NCBI RefSeq assembly: GCF_001280015.1
Contig: NZ_LGDV01000238.1
Location: 170,628-234,627, forward strand
Direction of reading: 5' to 3'
Length of the DNA stretch: 64,000 nt
Source: Streptomyces sp. MMG1121
GTDB lineage: Bacteria; Actinomycetota; Actinomycetes; Streptomycetales; Streptomycetaceae
Part shown: positions 1-8,010 of the stretch, one piece after another
Layout: every line of letters begins with the position of its first letter
Position numbering within the stretch: the stretch's first letter is position 1
Position numbers and translations under genes: made by a program
Notes under the pieces: generated by a model
What the model was told of the DNA's origin: nothing
Seen by the model: only the letters and a program-made list of their open reading frames with translations
Database searches by the model: none

Positions 1-139
1 CGACGTCGCTGAGCCCCATCCCCTCAGGCCCGACCAGGACCGCGGGCCGGCGGTCGACACCGGCCGGGAGCGCGAGGTGCCCGACCATCGTCAAACCGTC
101 GGCCGGATAATCGACCGTACGCGTCGAAATCGTTGTCAT
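1..139 (-). CDS. dienelactone hydrolase family protein, N-terminus (cut by window edge)
   Basis: Only the first 46 codons are present and the rest lies left of the window. The reading starts at an ATG complementary to 137-139 and gives MTTISTRTVDYPADGLTMVG, then a stretch with LALPAG, RRPAVLV and PEGMGLSD. This is the usual opening of dienelactone hydrolase (DLH) family alpha/beta hydrolases: a strand-turn-strand segment before the PAVLVxPEGxGL oxyanion region. Family members hydrolyse dienelactone or related esters in the cytosol; the nucleophile region is not in the window, so activity cannot be judged. A perfect palindrome lies 40 bp upstream. The fragment assignment is fairly safe at family level only. 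Confidence 0.6.
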   Translation of the reverse strand, partial: MTTISTRTVDYPADGLTMVGHLALPAGVDRRPAVLVGPEGMGLSDV

Positions 140-178
140 GAGACTGGACTGTAGTGATCATCGAGCCCGGTCCGGCCG

Positions 179-201
179 GTGTTCTGCCGCTGGCAGAACA
201 C
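179..201. promoter_or_regulatory. perfect inverted repeat upstream of the dienelactone hydrolase gene
   Basis: The arms GTGTTCTGCC and GGCAGAACAC are perfectly complementary around a 3-base centre. The repeat lies 40 bp upstream of the hydrolase ATG, in its promoter region. Its size and symmetry suit a dimeric repressor operator. No regulator gene for it is visible in the window. Confidence 0.5.
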
Positions 202-371
202 CCCGGGTGTCCCTCCGAAATACGGCGATGGCTCACAAGAACCGTCACAAACCCCGTTCCCACGGTAGCGCTATCGGATCACTCGGCCAGGCCACGGTGT
301 TGGAGGCTGACCCTCGCGGCAGGATTCTGGAGTATCCCGGCCCGCTCCTGTGAAGGGCGTCACCAGCTGGT

Positions 372-1491
372 TCACCTCACGGTGCAGGCGGCCTGGCCGA
401 GACCAGAGGCGGTCAGGTCTTGGTCGCGCAGCGGGGTGAAGTCGACGTCGAGTTTCGGGTCGTACGCGTCGGGCTGGATGCCGAGTTCGTGTGTGGAGTA
501 CCCGCCGAACCGGTTGATGTGCTCGGTCAGATAGGGCGAGATGTGCGCCAGGTCTTCCGGGTCGATCTCCCATCCCTCCTCCAGCAGCTGCCGCACGACC
601 TCCGCGGTGTCCAGGGCGTTGTGGAAGACCACCGCGTTCGTGAGCAGCGCGTTGAACTTCATCGCCTTCTCTTGCTCGATGGGGTCGTTGTCGGCGATGA
701 CGCCGCGGTTGCCGAAGCCGATCCACTGGGAGAACCGGGTTGAACGACTCCACCTTGTTGGTTGCCGCCGTCACCCGCCGGCGCAGCGGCGCGCCCGAGA
801 GGTAGCGCAGCAGCTGGACGGTGCGGATCACGCGGCCGACCTCGCGGAAGGCGGCGTAGGTGGCGTTCTTCCGCGACCCGGAGCACAGTCGCTTGAGCAG
901 CGTGGAGGAGGAGATGGTGCCCTCGCGTACGGAGACGGCCACGCGCATCAGGTGGCGGAACTGGGCCTCGATCAGGTCGAGGTCGATTGTGTGCTTGCCC
1001 GGCTCGCCGAACAGGGCGTCGATGTGCACGTACTCCGTCTGCTGGGAAGGCCGGTAGAAGGTCAGTTCCTTCCAGTTCCTGATCCTGGGCATCAGGTCGA
1101 AGCCCAGCAGGTGGGCGAGCGCAAAGACAGCGAAACTCTGGCCCTGTGTGTCCGCGTGGACCGTATGTCACGCCGGCCTGCTTGCGGACCAGGCCCCGGT
1201 GATGGTGGCGGTCCGCTCCGCCCGGTACACCAGCAGCGTGCCCTCAGGCAGCTCCACTGCCCGCCGGACGAAGTCCACCACCATCTCCGGGACGTCCTCC
1301 AGCGCCGGAAAACACCCCATACGCCGGTACGACTTCAGCATCAGCAGCAGCGCCAACAGATGCTCATCGCAGTCCGTCGCATCAGCCGCCCACTGAAGCT
1401 CATCGCGGCTCGGCGAGAAGAAGAGATGCAGCTCGTGCGCGGTGATCAGCCGCTTGAACCGCGGATACGCGGTCCTCTCGATCGATGTCAC
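372..1491 (-). pseudogene. Tn3-family transposase, internally deleted and frameshifted
   Basis: The N-terminal part (GTG at 1491) reads TSIERTAYPRFKRLITAHEL and so on, typical of actinobacterial Tn3 TnpA. At about residue 95-105 the frame shifts (LVRKQAGVTY in the next frame). The sequence then jumps straight to the late catalytic region VHADTQGQSFAVF / LAHLLGFDLMPRIRNW, so roughly the middle 500-600 residues of a normal ~1000-residue transposase are missing. A second frameshift near 730 separates TNKVESFN from QWIGFGNRGVIADND, and the tail runs on to RDQDLTASG. No resolvase, res site or convincing 38-bp terminal repeat was found. It is a dead relic of a transposon that once sat beside the hydrolase gene. 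Confidence 0.85.
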
Positions 1492-1972
1492 CCCCCAGGC
1501 CCCAGATGACGTCAACATCACCACCAACGACGCTGGGCCGAATGGGTGACGGGCCGGGACGCTCAGGACTTCAAGATCGACTCATTGCCCCTTTGACGCG
1601 TATCTCGGTCAGACCCCGTCGGGCCCGTAGCCTGCACCTCACGGCCAGCAGGCCACGACCGGCACACACAGGACTGCTGGGGCGGGCGGGGCGGCACGCA
1701 GCGCCTGCCGACGGCCCGGGGAGACACGACGCGCATGACTCTGCGTACGGTCCGGGTCCGTCTGCACCGCACTTCCCGACCTCACCCGCAACCGCACGCG
1801 GACGGCCCGGAGCTGTACCCGCACGCGACGTGGACCGGACTGACCGTGTGTCGGTCCTCTCGCAGGTCCACCGGCGGCGGGCCCTCGCCGAGCTGACCGA
1901 CGGTCAGCGGCTCCGTGGAACTTGGTGACACGTGTGACAGATGCGACAGGGCTGACACTTTGTCGGCCTGCG
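1492..1972. other. gene-free stretch
   Basis: This stretch lies between the Tn3 remnant and the TetR stop codon. Open frames here are short, arginine/proline-rich in every frame and lack family similarity or a ribosome site. Nothing functional could be supported. Confidence 0.5.
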
Positions 1973-2617
1973 TCACTCCCCGCCACTGCGCAGTACGGCG
2001 AAGGCCTCGTGCAGGAGCCCCGCGAAGTCCTCGACCGAGGGAGGCGGATCGGCCGGCGCGTCATCGCGGGTCGTGAACGCGATGAGCGCGCCACGCACGG
2101 CGGCGACCGAAGCGCGGGCGAGGACGGAGGCGCGCAGGGCTCGCGTCCGGGTCGGCTCGTTGGGCGACTGGCGCGCGAGGCGGTCGCCGATGACATCGGC
2201 GATGCCGTCCTCGAAGCCGGCGAGCACACTGCCGCGCCGCGCGCCGGTGGACATGGCGCGCGGCGGCACGCCGACGAAGAGGATGCCGAGGCCCCCGTCG
2301 AGGCGCCCGGCGGCGGCGAGCAACCCGCCCAGCACGGCGGGATACGGGGGCTCGTCCGCGGGGCGGCGGGCGATCTCCTCCTTGAGCAGCGGTACGAAGT
2401 CGAGGATCTCGGCGAAGACCAGGTCCTCCTTCGACGGGAAGTAGCGGAAGAAGGTGCGTTCGGTCACACCGGCCGCGGCGGCGATGTCCTTGACCGTCGT
2501 CTCCTGATAGCCGCGCTCCGCGAACATCCGGGCGGCCGAACGGAGCAGGCCCCGGCGGGTGGCCGCCTTTTTCCGGTCCCGTCTGCCCATCTCCTGCACG
2601 TCGTCTGAGTCCTGCAT
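1973..2617 (-). CDS. TetR/AcrR family transcriptional regulator
   Basis: A one-component repressor, cytoplasmic and presumably dimeric. The N-terminal HTH reads RRGLLRSAARMFAERGYQET, then TVKDIAAAAGVTERTFFRYF and PSKEDLVF, a canonical TetR DNA-binding domain. The remaining ~140 residues are the variable ligand domain. The start is uncertain: the frame is open upstream to 2689, and ATGs at 2617 and 2590 are both possible, with a GGAGGAG rather far from 2617. It is divergent from the DUF2993-MMPL pair, with two TGTCA-N4-TGACA operators in the 75-bp gap. The usual arrangement therefore suggests autorepression and control of the exporter. The ligand is unknown. Confidence 0.85.
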   Translation of the reverse strand: MQDSDDVQEMGRRDRKKAATRRGLLRSAARMFAERGYQETTVKDIAAAAGVTERTFFRYFPSKEDLVFAEILDFVPLLKEEIARRPADEPPYPAVLGGLLAAAGRLDGGLGILFVGVPPRAMSTGARRGSVLAGFEDGIADVIGDRLARQSPNEPTRTRALRASVLARASVAAVRGALIAFTTRDDAPADPPPSVEDFAGLLHEAFAVLRSGGE

Positions 2618-2699
2618 GTTCTGTACGGCCCGCTCCTCCACCACCCGTTCATCCTGACACGTCGTTCGCCCCGGCTCCGCATGCCGCACCCATGGAAAG

Positions 2700-2739
2700 T
2701 GTCAGCCATGACAGTTTGTGTATCGTGTCAGTCATGACA
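2700..2739. promoter_or_regulatory. two TetR-type operators in the divergent promoter
   Basis: TGTCAGCCATGACA (2700-2713) and TGTCAGTCATGACA (2726-2739) share the TGTCA-N4-TGACA palindrome, with centres 26 bp apart. The second copy contains the ATG at 2734-2736 of the DUF2993 gene. Bound repressor would cover the promoter and the start codon. Confidence 0.65.
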
Positions 2740-3438
2740 TTTTCCGGCCGGATCCTCTCCAGGCTGCGCCCGCGACGGCGTACGGCACTCGTCCTGGCCA
2801 CCGTCCTCGCCCTGACCGCCCTGGTCGGTACGACGGAAACGTTGGTCCGGCATCTGATCGCCGAACGGATCGCGACCGTGGCCGGCAAGCGCCTCGGCAC
2901 CACCCCTGGCGTCGGGCTGGGCGCCACGCCCGCGCTGTGGCAGCTGGCACGGGGCACCTTCCCGGACGTCGAGCTGACGGCGGACGGGGTGTCCGCACGG
3001 CACATGACCGGCCTCGCCGTCGACGCCCACCTGCGTCAGGTGCGCCGAAGCGGGAGGGGAGGCGTGGTCGGTTCGTCCAGCGTGATCGTCACCGTCGACT
3101 CCGTGTCCCTGGCTGACGCCGGCGGGAGCCGTCTGAACAACGTGGTGGTCCCCGATCCCTCGGACGGACGGCTGGTCGTGCACATCGGCCGTGCCGGTGC
3201 CCTGGCCATCCCCGTCACTCCTGTCCTGGCCGACCGGACGATCCACGTCACACCCGGCAGACCCACGTTCGCCGGCAGCCCCCTCCCCGATGACCTGGCG
3301 AAGAAGATCACGGCCAGGGTCTCCCGCACCGTCTCCCTGACCGGCCTCCCGCTGGATCTGCGGCCGCGTCGGCTCACGGTCACCGACACCGGCCTTCGGC
3401 TCACCCTGAGCGGCGGCCACGCCGCGTTCCGCACCTGA
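2734..3438 (+). CDS. DUF2993 (LmeA-like) membrane-anchored protein
   Basis: This 234-residue protein starts MTFSGRILSRLRPRRR, then has one hydrophobic segment (about residues 15-35, ALVLATVLALTALVG) that anchors it or acts as a signal peptide. The outer part holds LVRHLIAERIATVAGK, DVELTADGVSA and LPLDLRPRRLTVTDTGLRLTLSG, the recognisable pattern of DUF2993/LmeA proteins. Mycobacterial LmeA is a cell-envelope phosphoinositide-binding protein linked to lipomannan maturation. A longer reading from 2692 exists, but the ATG at 2734 lies in the operator and no Shine-Dalgarno precedes either start, so the mRNA may be leaderless. It lies 79 bp upstream of the MMPL transporter, probably in one transcript. 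An envelope-lipid role is inference. Confidence 0.75.
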   Translation: MTFSGRILSRLRPRRRTALVLATVLALTALVGTTETLVRHLIAERIATVAGKRLGTTPGVGLGATPALWQLARGTFPDVELTADGVSARHMTGLAVDAHLRQVRRSGRGGVVGSSSVIVTVDSVSLADAGGSRLNNVVVPDPSDGRLVVHIGRAGALAIPVTPVLADRTIHVTPGRPTFAGSPLPDDLAKKITARVSRTVSLTGLPLDLRPRRLTVTDTGLRLTLSGGHAAFRT

Positions 3439-3517
3439 CCCCGCGCTGCCCGGCCCCGTACGCGGGTTCCCGCGTGCCGCCCAACCCCGCAAGTCACCCT
3501 CAAGGAGCACGTTTTCG

Positions 3518-5770
3518 ATGGCTTCCCTCCTCTACCGGCTCGGCCGCGGTGCCTTTCGGCACCGCCGGGCGGTGCTGGCCGCCTGGCTGCTGATACTGAC
3601 CGCGGTCGTCACCTGCGTGATCACATTCGGCGGCACGACCAACGACGAGTTCACCGTCCCGGGCTCACCGGCCCAGACCGCCATGGACACCCTCAAGAAG
3701 GAGCTGCCCTCGGCGGCCGGGACCAGCGCCCAGATCGTCTTCGTCGCCCCCAAGGGCCACACGATCACCGAACCGCAGTACGCCGAGGCGGTCAGTGTCA
3801 CCATGGCGAAGGCCGACAACGCTCCGCAGGTCGTCGGCGTGACCGACCCGGTGCAGAGCAAGGTCATGTCGCCGGACCGCACCGCCGCACTCGGCCAGGT
3901 CCGGTACCAGGTCAGCCGCGCCGACCTGCACGACGACAGCCTCACCTCGCTGGAGAAGACGACCCGGCCCGCACAGGACGCCGGGCTCACGGTCGAGGTC
4001 GGCGGATCTGCGTACGGCAGCAGCAAGAGCACCGGCCACACCAAGGAACTCATGGGCATGGCCGTCGCCCTCGTCATCCTCACGATCACATTCGGCTCGC
4101 TGTTCGCGGCCGGCATGCCGCTGCTGACGGCGATCACGGGCGTTGCCGTCACCCTGCTGGGCCTGTCCGCGCTCACCGGCGTGCTGACCATCTCCAGCAC
4201 CGCCCCGTCCCTGGCCTCGATGCTGGGCCTCGCGGTCGGCATCGACTACGCCCTGTTCATCCTCTCCCGCCACCGCTCCCAGCTCGCCACCGGTATGGAC
4301 ACCGAGGAGTCCGCCGCCCGGGCCACCGCCACGGCGGGCAGCGCGGTCGTCTTCGCCGGCCTGACCGTGATCATCGCGCTGTGCGGGCTGGCCGTGGTCC
4401 GCATCCCGTTCCTCACCGTCATGGGCGTCGGCGGTGCAGCAGCCGTACTGATCGCCGTCGGCGTCTCCACCACGCTGCTACCCGCGCTGATGGGCTTCGC
4501 CGGTGAACGGCTGCGTCCGAAACCGGGCTCGCGCGCCACCCGCCGCGAGCAGGCCGCCCACGGCGGCGGACACGGCGGGCGCGGGACGATGGGCGAACGC
4601 TGGGGCAGGATCGCCATCCGCCGCCCTCTGCTCACGCTGCTCGCCGTCCTCATCGGCCTGCTCGCGGTCGCAGTCCCGGCCCGCAGCCTCCAACTGGCCC
4701 TGCCCGACAACGGTTCCGCCCCTACGGGCAGCAGCCAGCGGCAGGCGTACGACACCGTCTCCGACAAGTTCGGGCCCGGCTTCAACGGCCCGCTGCTCGT
4801 CCACGCCGACACCTCCCGTGCCGCGAACCCGCAAGCGGCCACCGCCACGCTCGTCAAGGATCTGAAGGCCGCCGACGGCGTCGCTGCCGTCGGCAAGCCG
4901 CAGGTCATCGAGCACGGGAACGCGTCCGTCATCCAGGTGGTGCCGAAGACCGGGCCCTCGGACCAGAAGACGAAGGACCTCGTACAGCACATCCGCGACG
5001 AGGCACCCACCTGGCAGAAGCAGACCCGGGCCCAAGTCTCGGTGACCGGTACGACCGCCGTGAACATCGACGTCTCCGACCGGCTGGCGAGCTCTCTGAT
5101 CCCCTTCGCGCTCGTCGTCGTCGGCCTGTCGCTGCTGCTGTTGCTGCTGGTCTTCCGCTCGGTGATCGTCCCGTTGAAGGCCAGCCTGGGCTTCCTGCTG
5201 TCGGTGGCCGCCACCTTCGGCGTCGTCGTGGCCGTCTTCCAGTGGGGCTGGTTCGCGAGCGCGCTCGGCGTGGCCGGGACCGGGCCGGTCGTCAGCATCC
5301 TGCCCATCCTGGTGATGGCCGTGCTGTTCGGACTCGCCATGGACTACGAGGTGTTCATGGTCAGCCGCATGCGCGAGGCACACGTCCATGGCGCCGCACC
5401 GCGAGAGGCCGTCCTGGCCGGCTCGCGCCACGCCTCCCGCGTGGTCACCGCCGCCGCCCTCATCATGTTCGCGGTGTTCGCGAGCTTCGTCCCCGGCGGC
5501 AGCACCATGCTCAAGCCGATCGCCTTCGCCCTCGCCGTCGGAGTCTTCATCGACGCCTTCCTGGTCCGTATGACGCTCGTCCCCGCGGTCCTCGCACTAG
5601 TGGGCCGGGCGGGCTGGTGGCTGCCGAAGTGGCTGGACCGTCTGCTGCCCGACCTCGACATCGAGGGCGAACGGCTGGCGGCAGATCGGCAGAAGGACGG
5701 CACGGACGGGGACGTTCGTCCTGGTCCGCCTGTCCCGGTCGGCAGGGCCTTCCCGGAGGACCCGCACTGA
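3518..5770 (+). CDS. MMPL family RND transporter
   Basis: A 750-residue inner-membrane exporter. TM1 follows the N-terminal LLYRLGRGAFRHRRAVLAAW. An extracytoplasmic domain runs to about residue 175, then come TM2-6, with the hallmark ASMLGLAVGIDYALFILSRH (about 232-251). After a linker at about 350 the pattern repeats, with a second porter domain and a second bundle including LFGLAMDYEVFMVSRMREAH. This is the standard actinobacterial MmpL/ActII-3 architecture and the length is normal. Family members move lipids, siderophores or polyketide-like molecules using proton motive force. AAGGAG 9 bases before the ATG fixes the start. It shares a promoter region and TetR control with the DUF2993 gene. 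The substrate is not predictable. Confidence 0.93.
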   Translation: MASLLYRLGRGAFRHRRAVLAAWLLILTAVVTCVITFGGTTNDEFTVPGSPAQTAMDTLKKELPSAAGTSAQIVFVAPKGHTITEPQYAEAVSVTMAKADNAPQVVGVTDPVQSKVMSPDRTAALGQVRYQVSRADLHDDSLTSLEKTTRPAQDAGLTVEVGGSAYGSSKSTGHTKELMGMAVALVILTITFGSLFAAGMPLLTAITGVAVTLLGLSALTGVLTISSTAPSLASMLGLAVGIDYALFILSRHRSQLATGMDTEESAARATATAGSAVVFAGLTVIIALCGLAVVRIPFLTVMGVGGAAAVLIAVGVSTTLLPALMGFAGERLRPKPGSRATRREQAAHGGGHGGRGTMGERWGRIAIRRPLLTLLAVLIGLLAVAVPARSLQLALPDNGSAPTGSSQRQAYDTVSDKFGPGFNGPLLVHADTSRAANPQAATATLVKDLKAADGVAAVGKPQVIEHGNASVIQVVPKTGPSDQKTKDLVQHIRDEAPTWQKQTRAQVSVTGTTAVNIDVSDRLASSLIPFALVVVGLSLLLLLLVFRSVIVPLKASLGFLLSVAATFGVVVAVFQWGWFASALGVAGTGPVVSILPILVMAVLFGLAMDYEVFMVSRMREAHVHGAAPREAVLAGSRHASRVVTAAALIMFAVFASFVPGGSTMLKPIAFALAVGVFIDAFLVRMTLVPAVLALVGRAGWWLPKWLDRLLPDLDIEGERLAADRQKDGTDGDVRPGPPVPVGRAFPEDPH

Positions 5771-5800
5771 CAGAACGGCCGGCACTGAGCCGACCGGAGG

Positions 5801-5823
5801 CCGTGACCGTCACCCGGTCACGG
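5801..5823 (+). terminator. hairpin terminator after the MMPL gene
   Basis: CCGTGACCG pairs perfectly with CGGTCACGG across a 5-base loop, 31 bp after the MMPL stop. No U-run follows, as is common in Streptomyces. Confidence 0.5.
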
Positions 5824-6123
5824 ACTCCGCTGTTTTCGGCACATGCTTGACGAGTTGGGACGGATGCCAACCTCAACCTCACCGGCTCGTCGCCGACCCG
5901 GCACGGGGCATCGCTGGTTCCCCTGACTGTGCCGTGACGCCCAACGGCGACCGCCCCGCCCTCACGGTGGGGCGGACGTCCCGCAGGAGGGGCAGGGCGG
6001 GCTTGGCCAGGGGCGATCCGAACAGGGCGTGGACACAGGTTCGTCATCCCGGTTCGAGTGAAGTGACGGTTGGCCGGAGACCGCGCTGGGCAGTCCGGAG
6101 GTGTCTGAGCACGTACCTGCCCC
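5824..6123. other. gene-free stretch
   Basis: No frame in this 300-bp gap shows a ribosome site with a protein-like translation. It presumably holds the promoter of the small secreted protein at 6124. No clear -10/-35 pair was recognised. Confidence 0.4.
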
Positions 6124-6492
6124 GTGAGGATTCCACCTTGGCCGGTCCGCGCGTCATCGCCCACCGCTGCCGTCTCCGCCCTGGCACTGCTCCTCGCCAT
6201 TCCCGGCTCCGCCTCCGCCAACGCGGACGGAAATTTCTACTACCGCTACAAAGATGCGAACGGTGCGGAGCACAGCGTCACCGTGACCAGCCCACCGGAC
6301 GGCCGTTGCTACGAGGTCCCCGAAGTGGGGAACGGGACGACCACAGCGGCCTATACACCCGACAACGCTACTGACGTGGAGATCAAGGTCTACGACAAAG
6401 CCCACTGCCGAGGCAACAAGTTCATCGTGGGCGAGAACAAATCCCTGCCGGGCCGGAAGTTCGTCGCCTTCTATGTCAATGTCAGCCCGTAA
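6124..6492 (+). CDS. small secreted protein, possible beta/gamma-crystallin-like fold
   Basis: This 122-residue protein starts at GTG. Residues 1-33 form a signal peptide with a hydrophobic core (AVSALALLLAIPGSASANA) and a likely cut after SANA. The mature domain (~90 residues) is beta-rich with two cysteines (GRCYEVPE and KAHCRGNK), which could form one disulfide. Its aromatic and acidic pattern resembles small Streptomyces beta/gamma-crystallin-like secreted proteins, a group that includes killer-toxin-like and metalloproteinase-inhibitor proteins. That comparison is by eye only. No strong Shine-Dalgarno is visible, so the exact start is unsure. It stands alone, followed by a strong terminator. 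Confidence 0.65.
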   Translation: MRIPPWPVRASSPTAAVSALALLLAIPGSASANADGNFYYRYKDANGAEHSVTVTSPPDGRCYEVPEVGNGTTTAAYTPDNATDVEIKVYDKAHCRGNKFIVGENKSLPGRKFVAFYVNVSP

Positions 6493-6500
6493 TGCCCCCG

Positions 6501-6540
6501 GTGCCCTGGTGTGGTCCCGGCCGGGACCACACCAGGGCAC
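6501..6540 (+). terminator. perfect 40-bp palindrome, terminator
   Basis: Bases 6501-6520 are the exact reverse complement of 6521-6540, with GTGCCCTGGTGTGGTCCCGG as the left arm and no spacer. It starts 9 bases after the secreted-protein stop codon. As RNA it would form a very stable stem whose loop must come from the central GGCC. Most likely a terminator; it could also act from the opposite strand. Confidence 0.7.
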
Positions 6541-6605
6541 CACCCACCGGTGGGTACCCGGCCGGACACAGACACGCCACCCGTCGTCAAAGCGGCCCCG
6601 CCAAC

Positions 6606-6764
6606 GGCAACCTGCTAGCGCTCCTGCAGCTCTGGTTCCATCAACCCGAGGCCGACAGGGACCATGCAGCCCGAAAGATGGCCGAGATGCTCCTGCACAT
6701 GCTCGGCGTCTCCGCGGACGAGGCCCGTGACCTCGCCCGGAGGCCCCTTCCCGCTGCGGCGTGA
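6606..6764 (+). pseudogene. C-terminal fragment of a TetR regulator
   Basis: About 50 codons survive: LLALLQLWFHQPEADRDHAA, then KMAEMLLHMLGVSADEARDL and ARRPLPAAA before a stop. The ending matches the C-terminus of the intact TetR protein at 18850-19485 (SDLAEMVLRMLGVPSDDAHE, then VTRRPLP). No HTH or upstream part exists. The fragment is therefore a relic of a close relative of that regulator, left next to the P450 operon. It has no evident start signal and is unlikely to be functional. Confidence 0.65.
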
Positions 6765-6795
6765 AGACGATGTGCCGTCTGCCGACGACGCGGCT

Positions 6796-7980
6796 TCACA
6801 GTTGGATGGGCAGATGGCGGGGCCCGCGGAGCATGGCGTTCTGGCGGTAGGGGGGCGGGTCCTCGACCAGGCGGGCGCTGTCGAGGTGGGGAAGCAGCGC
6901 ACTGAGCGCGATGTATGCCTCGATCCGGGCCAGGGGTCCGCCGTAGCAGAGGTGAATTCCGCTGCCGAAGCCGAGGTGCTCGATGTCCGGGCGGGCGGGG
7001 TCGAACCGGTCGGGCTCGTGGAACCGGACGGGATCGCGGTTGCCCGAGGCCAGCGCCAGGATGACCGACGCGTGTTGCGGGATCCTGGTGCCGGCGACGT
7101 CGATGTCCGCGTGCGGGACGCGCTCGCGCATGTGGACCGGGGGCTCGTAGCGCAGCAGTTCCTCCACTGCTCGCGGCAGCAGATCGGGTTCGCGGCGCAG
7201 GTGATCCAACTGCTCGGGGTGACGCAACAGCGTGAGCGAGCCGTTGGTGATCAGGTTGACCGTCGTCTCGTGCCCGGCGATGAGCAGCAGCACGGCGGTT
7301 TCGGCGAGTTCTTCCTGGGTGAGCCGCAGGGCCGGGTCCGGTTCATTGACGAACGCGGAGAGCATGTCGTCGCTCGGCTTGCCGTGGCGCTGTTCGGCGA
7401 GGTTCACCAGGTACCCGCCCATCTCCATCCGTGCCTGGTCGCCGGCTTTGTCCGTCTCGGTGGAGTCGTCTTCGGGCCGGACGTCGGCGGAGGCGACGAT
7501 CGCGTCGGACCAAGCCCGGAACAGCGGTTCGTCCTCGCGCGGCACGCCGAGCAACCGGCAGATCACCGTGACGGGCAGCGGATAGGCGAAGTCGTCGACG
7601 ATGTCGATCTGCCGGCCCGCCTCGAAAGGCTCCAGCAGTTCCTTGGTGATCCGGTCGATCTCGCCCCGCATGGAGTCGACCCTGGCGGGGCTGTGCGGAG
7701 GTCCGAAGGGCCGCATGGCCAGCGTGCGCAGTCTGTGGTGCTCGGGATCATCGAGCCGGAGGAAGGGCGGCTTGTGGGCTACTTCTCCCCGGGTACGAGG
7801 GTCGACGCTCATCCGCGGGTCGTGGAGCAGAGCGGCGATCTCGTGGTAGGTGCCGATCAGGTAGCTGCCGTCTGCCTGCTGCACCACGGGACCGGCCTCG
7901 CGGAGTTCCGCGTACAAGGGGTAGGGGTTGGGGCGGCTGGCGAAGTCGGTGATCCGTGCCAGCAAGGTCTCGGATTCCAT
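6796..7980 (-). CDS. cytochrome P450 (bacterial class I)
   Basis: A soluble 394-residue monooxygenase. The I-helix oxygen motif AGHETT is at 235-240, the K-helix ExxR at 274-277 (EELLR), and the heme loop FGSGIHLCYGG has Cys345 as the thiolate ligand. Other features (DPEHHRLRTL at about 78-87, RFDPARPDIEHLGFG) fit CYP105/CYP107-like actinobacterial P450s. AGGAGG precedes the ATG. It is last in a leftward unit after the ferredoxin (9574) and the reductase (8011-9369, 30-bp gap). All three proteins of a class I electron chain are thus encoded together, which is less common than an orphan P450. The substrate is unknown. Confidence 0.95.
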   Translation of the reverse strand: MESETLLARITDFASRPNPYPLYAELREAGPVVQQADGSYLIGTYHEIAALLHDPRMSVDPRTRGEVAHKPPFLRLDDPEHHRLRTLAMRPFGPPHSPARVDSMRGEIDRITKELLEPFEAGRQIDIVDDFAYPLPVTVICRLLGVPREDEPLFRAWSDAIVASADVRPEDDSTETDKAGDQARMEMGGYLVNLAEQRHGKPSDDMLSAFVNEPDPALRLTQEELAETAVLLLIAGHETTVNLITNGSLTLLRHPEQLDHLRREPDLLPRAVEELLRYEPPVHMRERVPHADIDVAGTRIPQHASVILALASGNRDPVRFHEPDRFDPARPDIEHLGFGSGIHLCYGGPLARIEAYIALSALLPHLDSARLVEDPPPYRQNAMLRGPRHLPIQL

Positions 7981-8010
7981 GGCGGATCCTCCTGGTCGGC
8001 GGGACGCGGG

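Noticed and set aside
372..1560. Tn3 terminal inverted repeats
   Set aside because: No matching pair of ~38-bp GGGG-type ends could be found on both sides of the transposase remnant.
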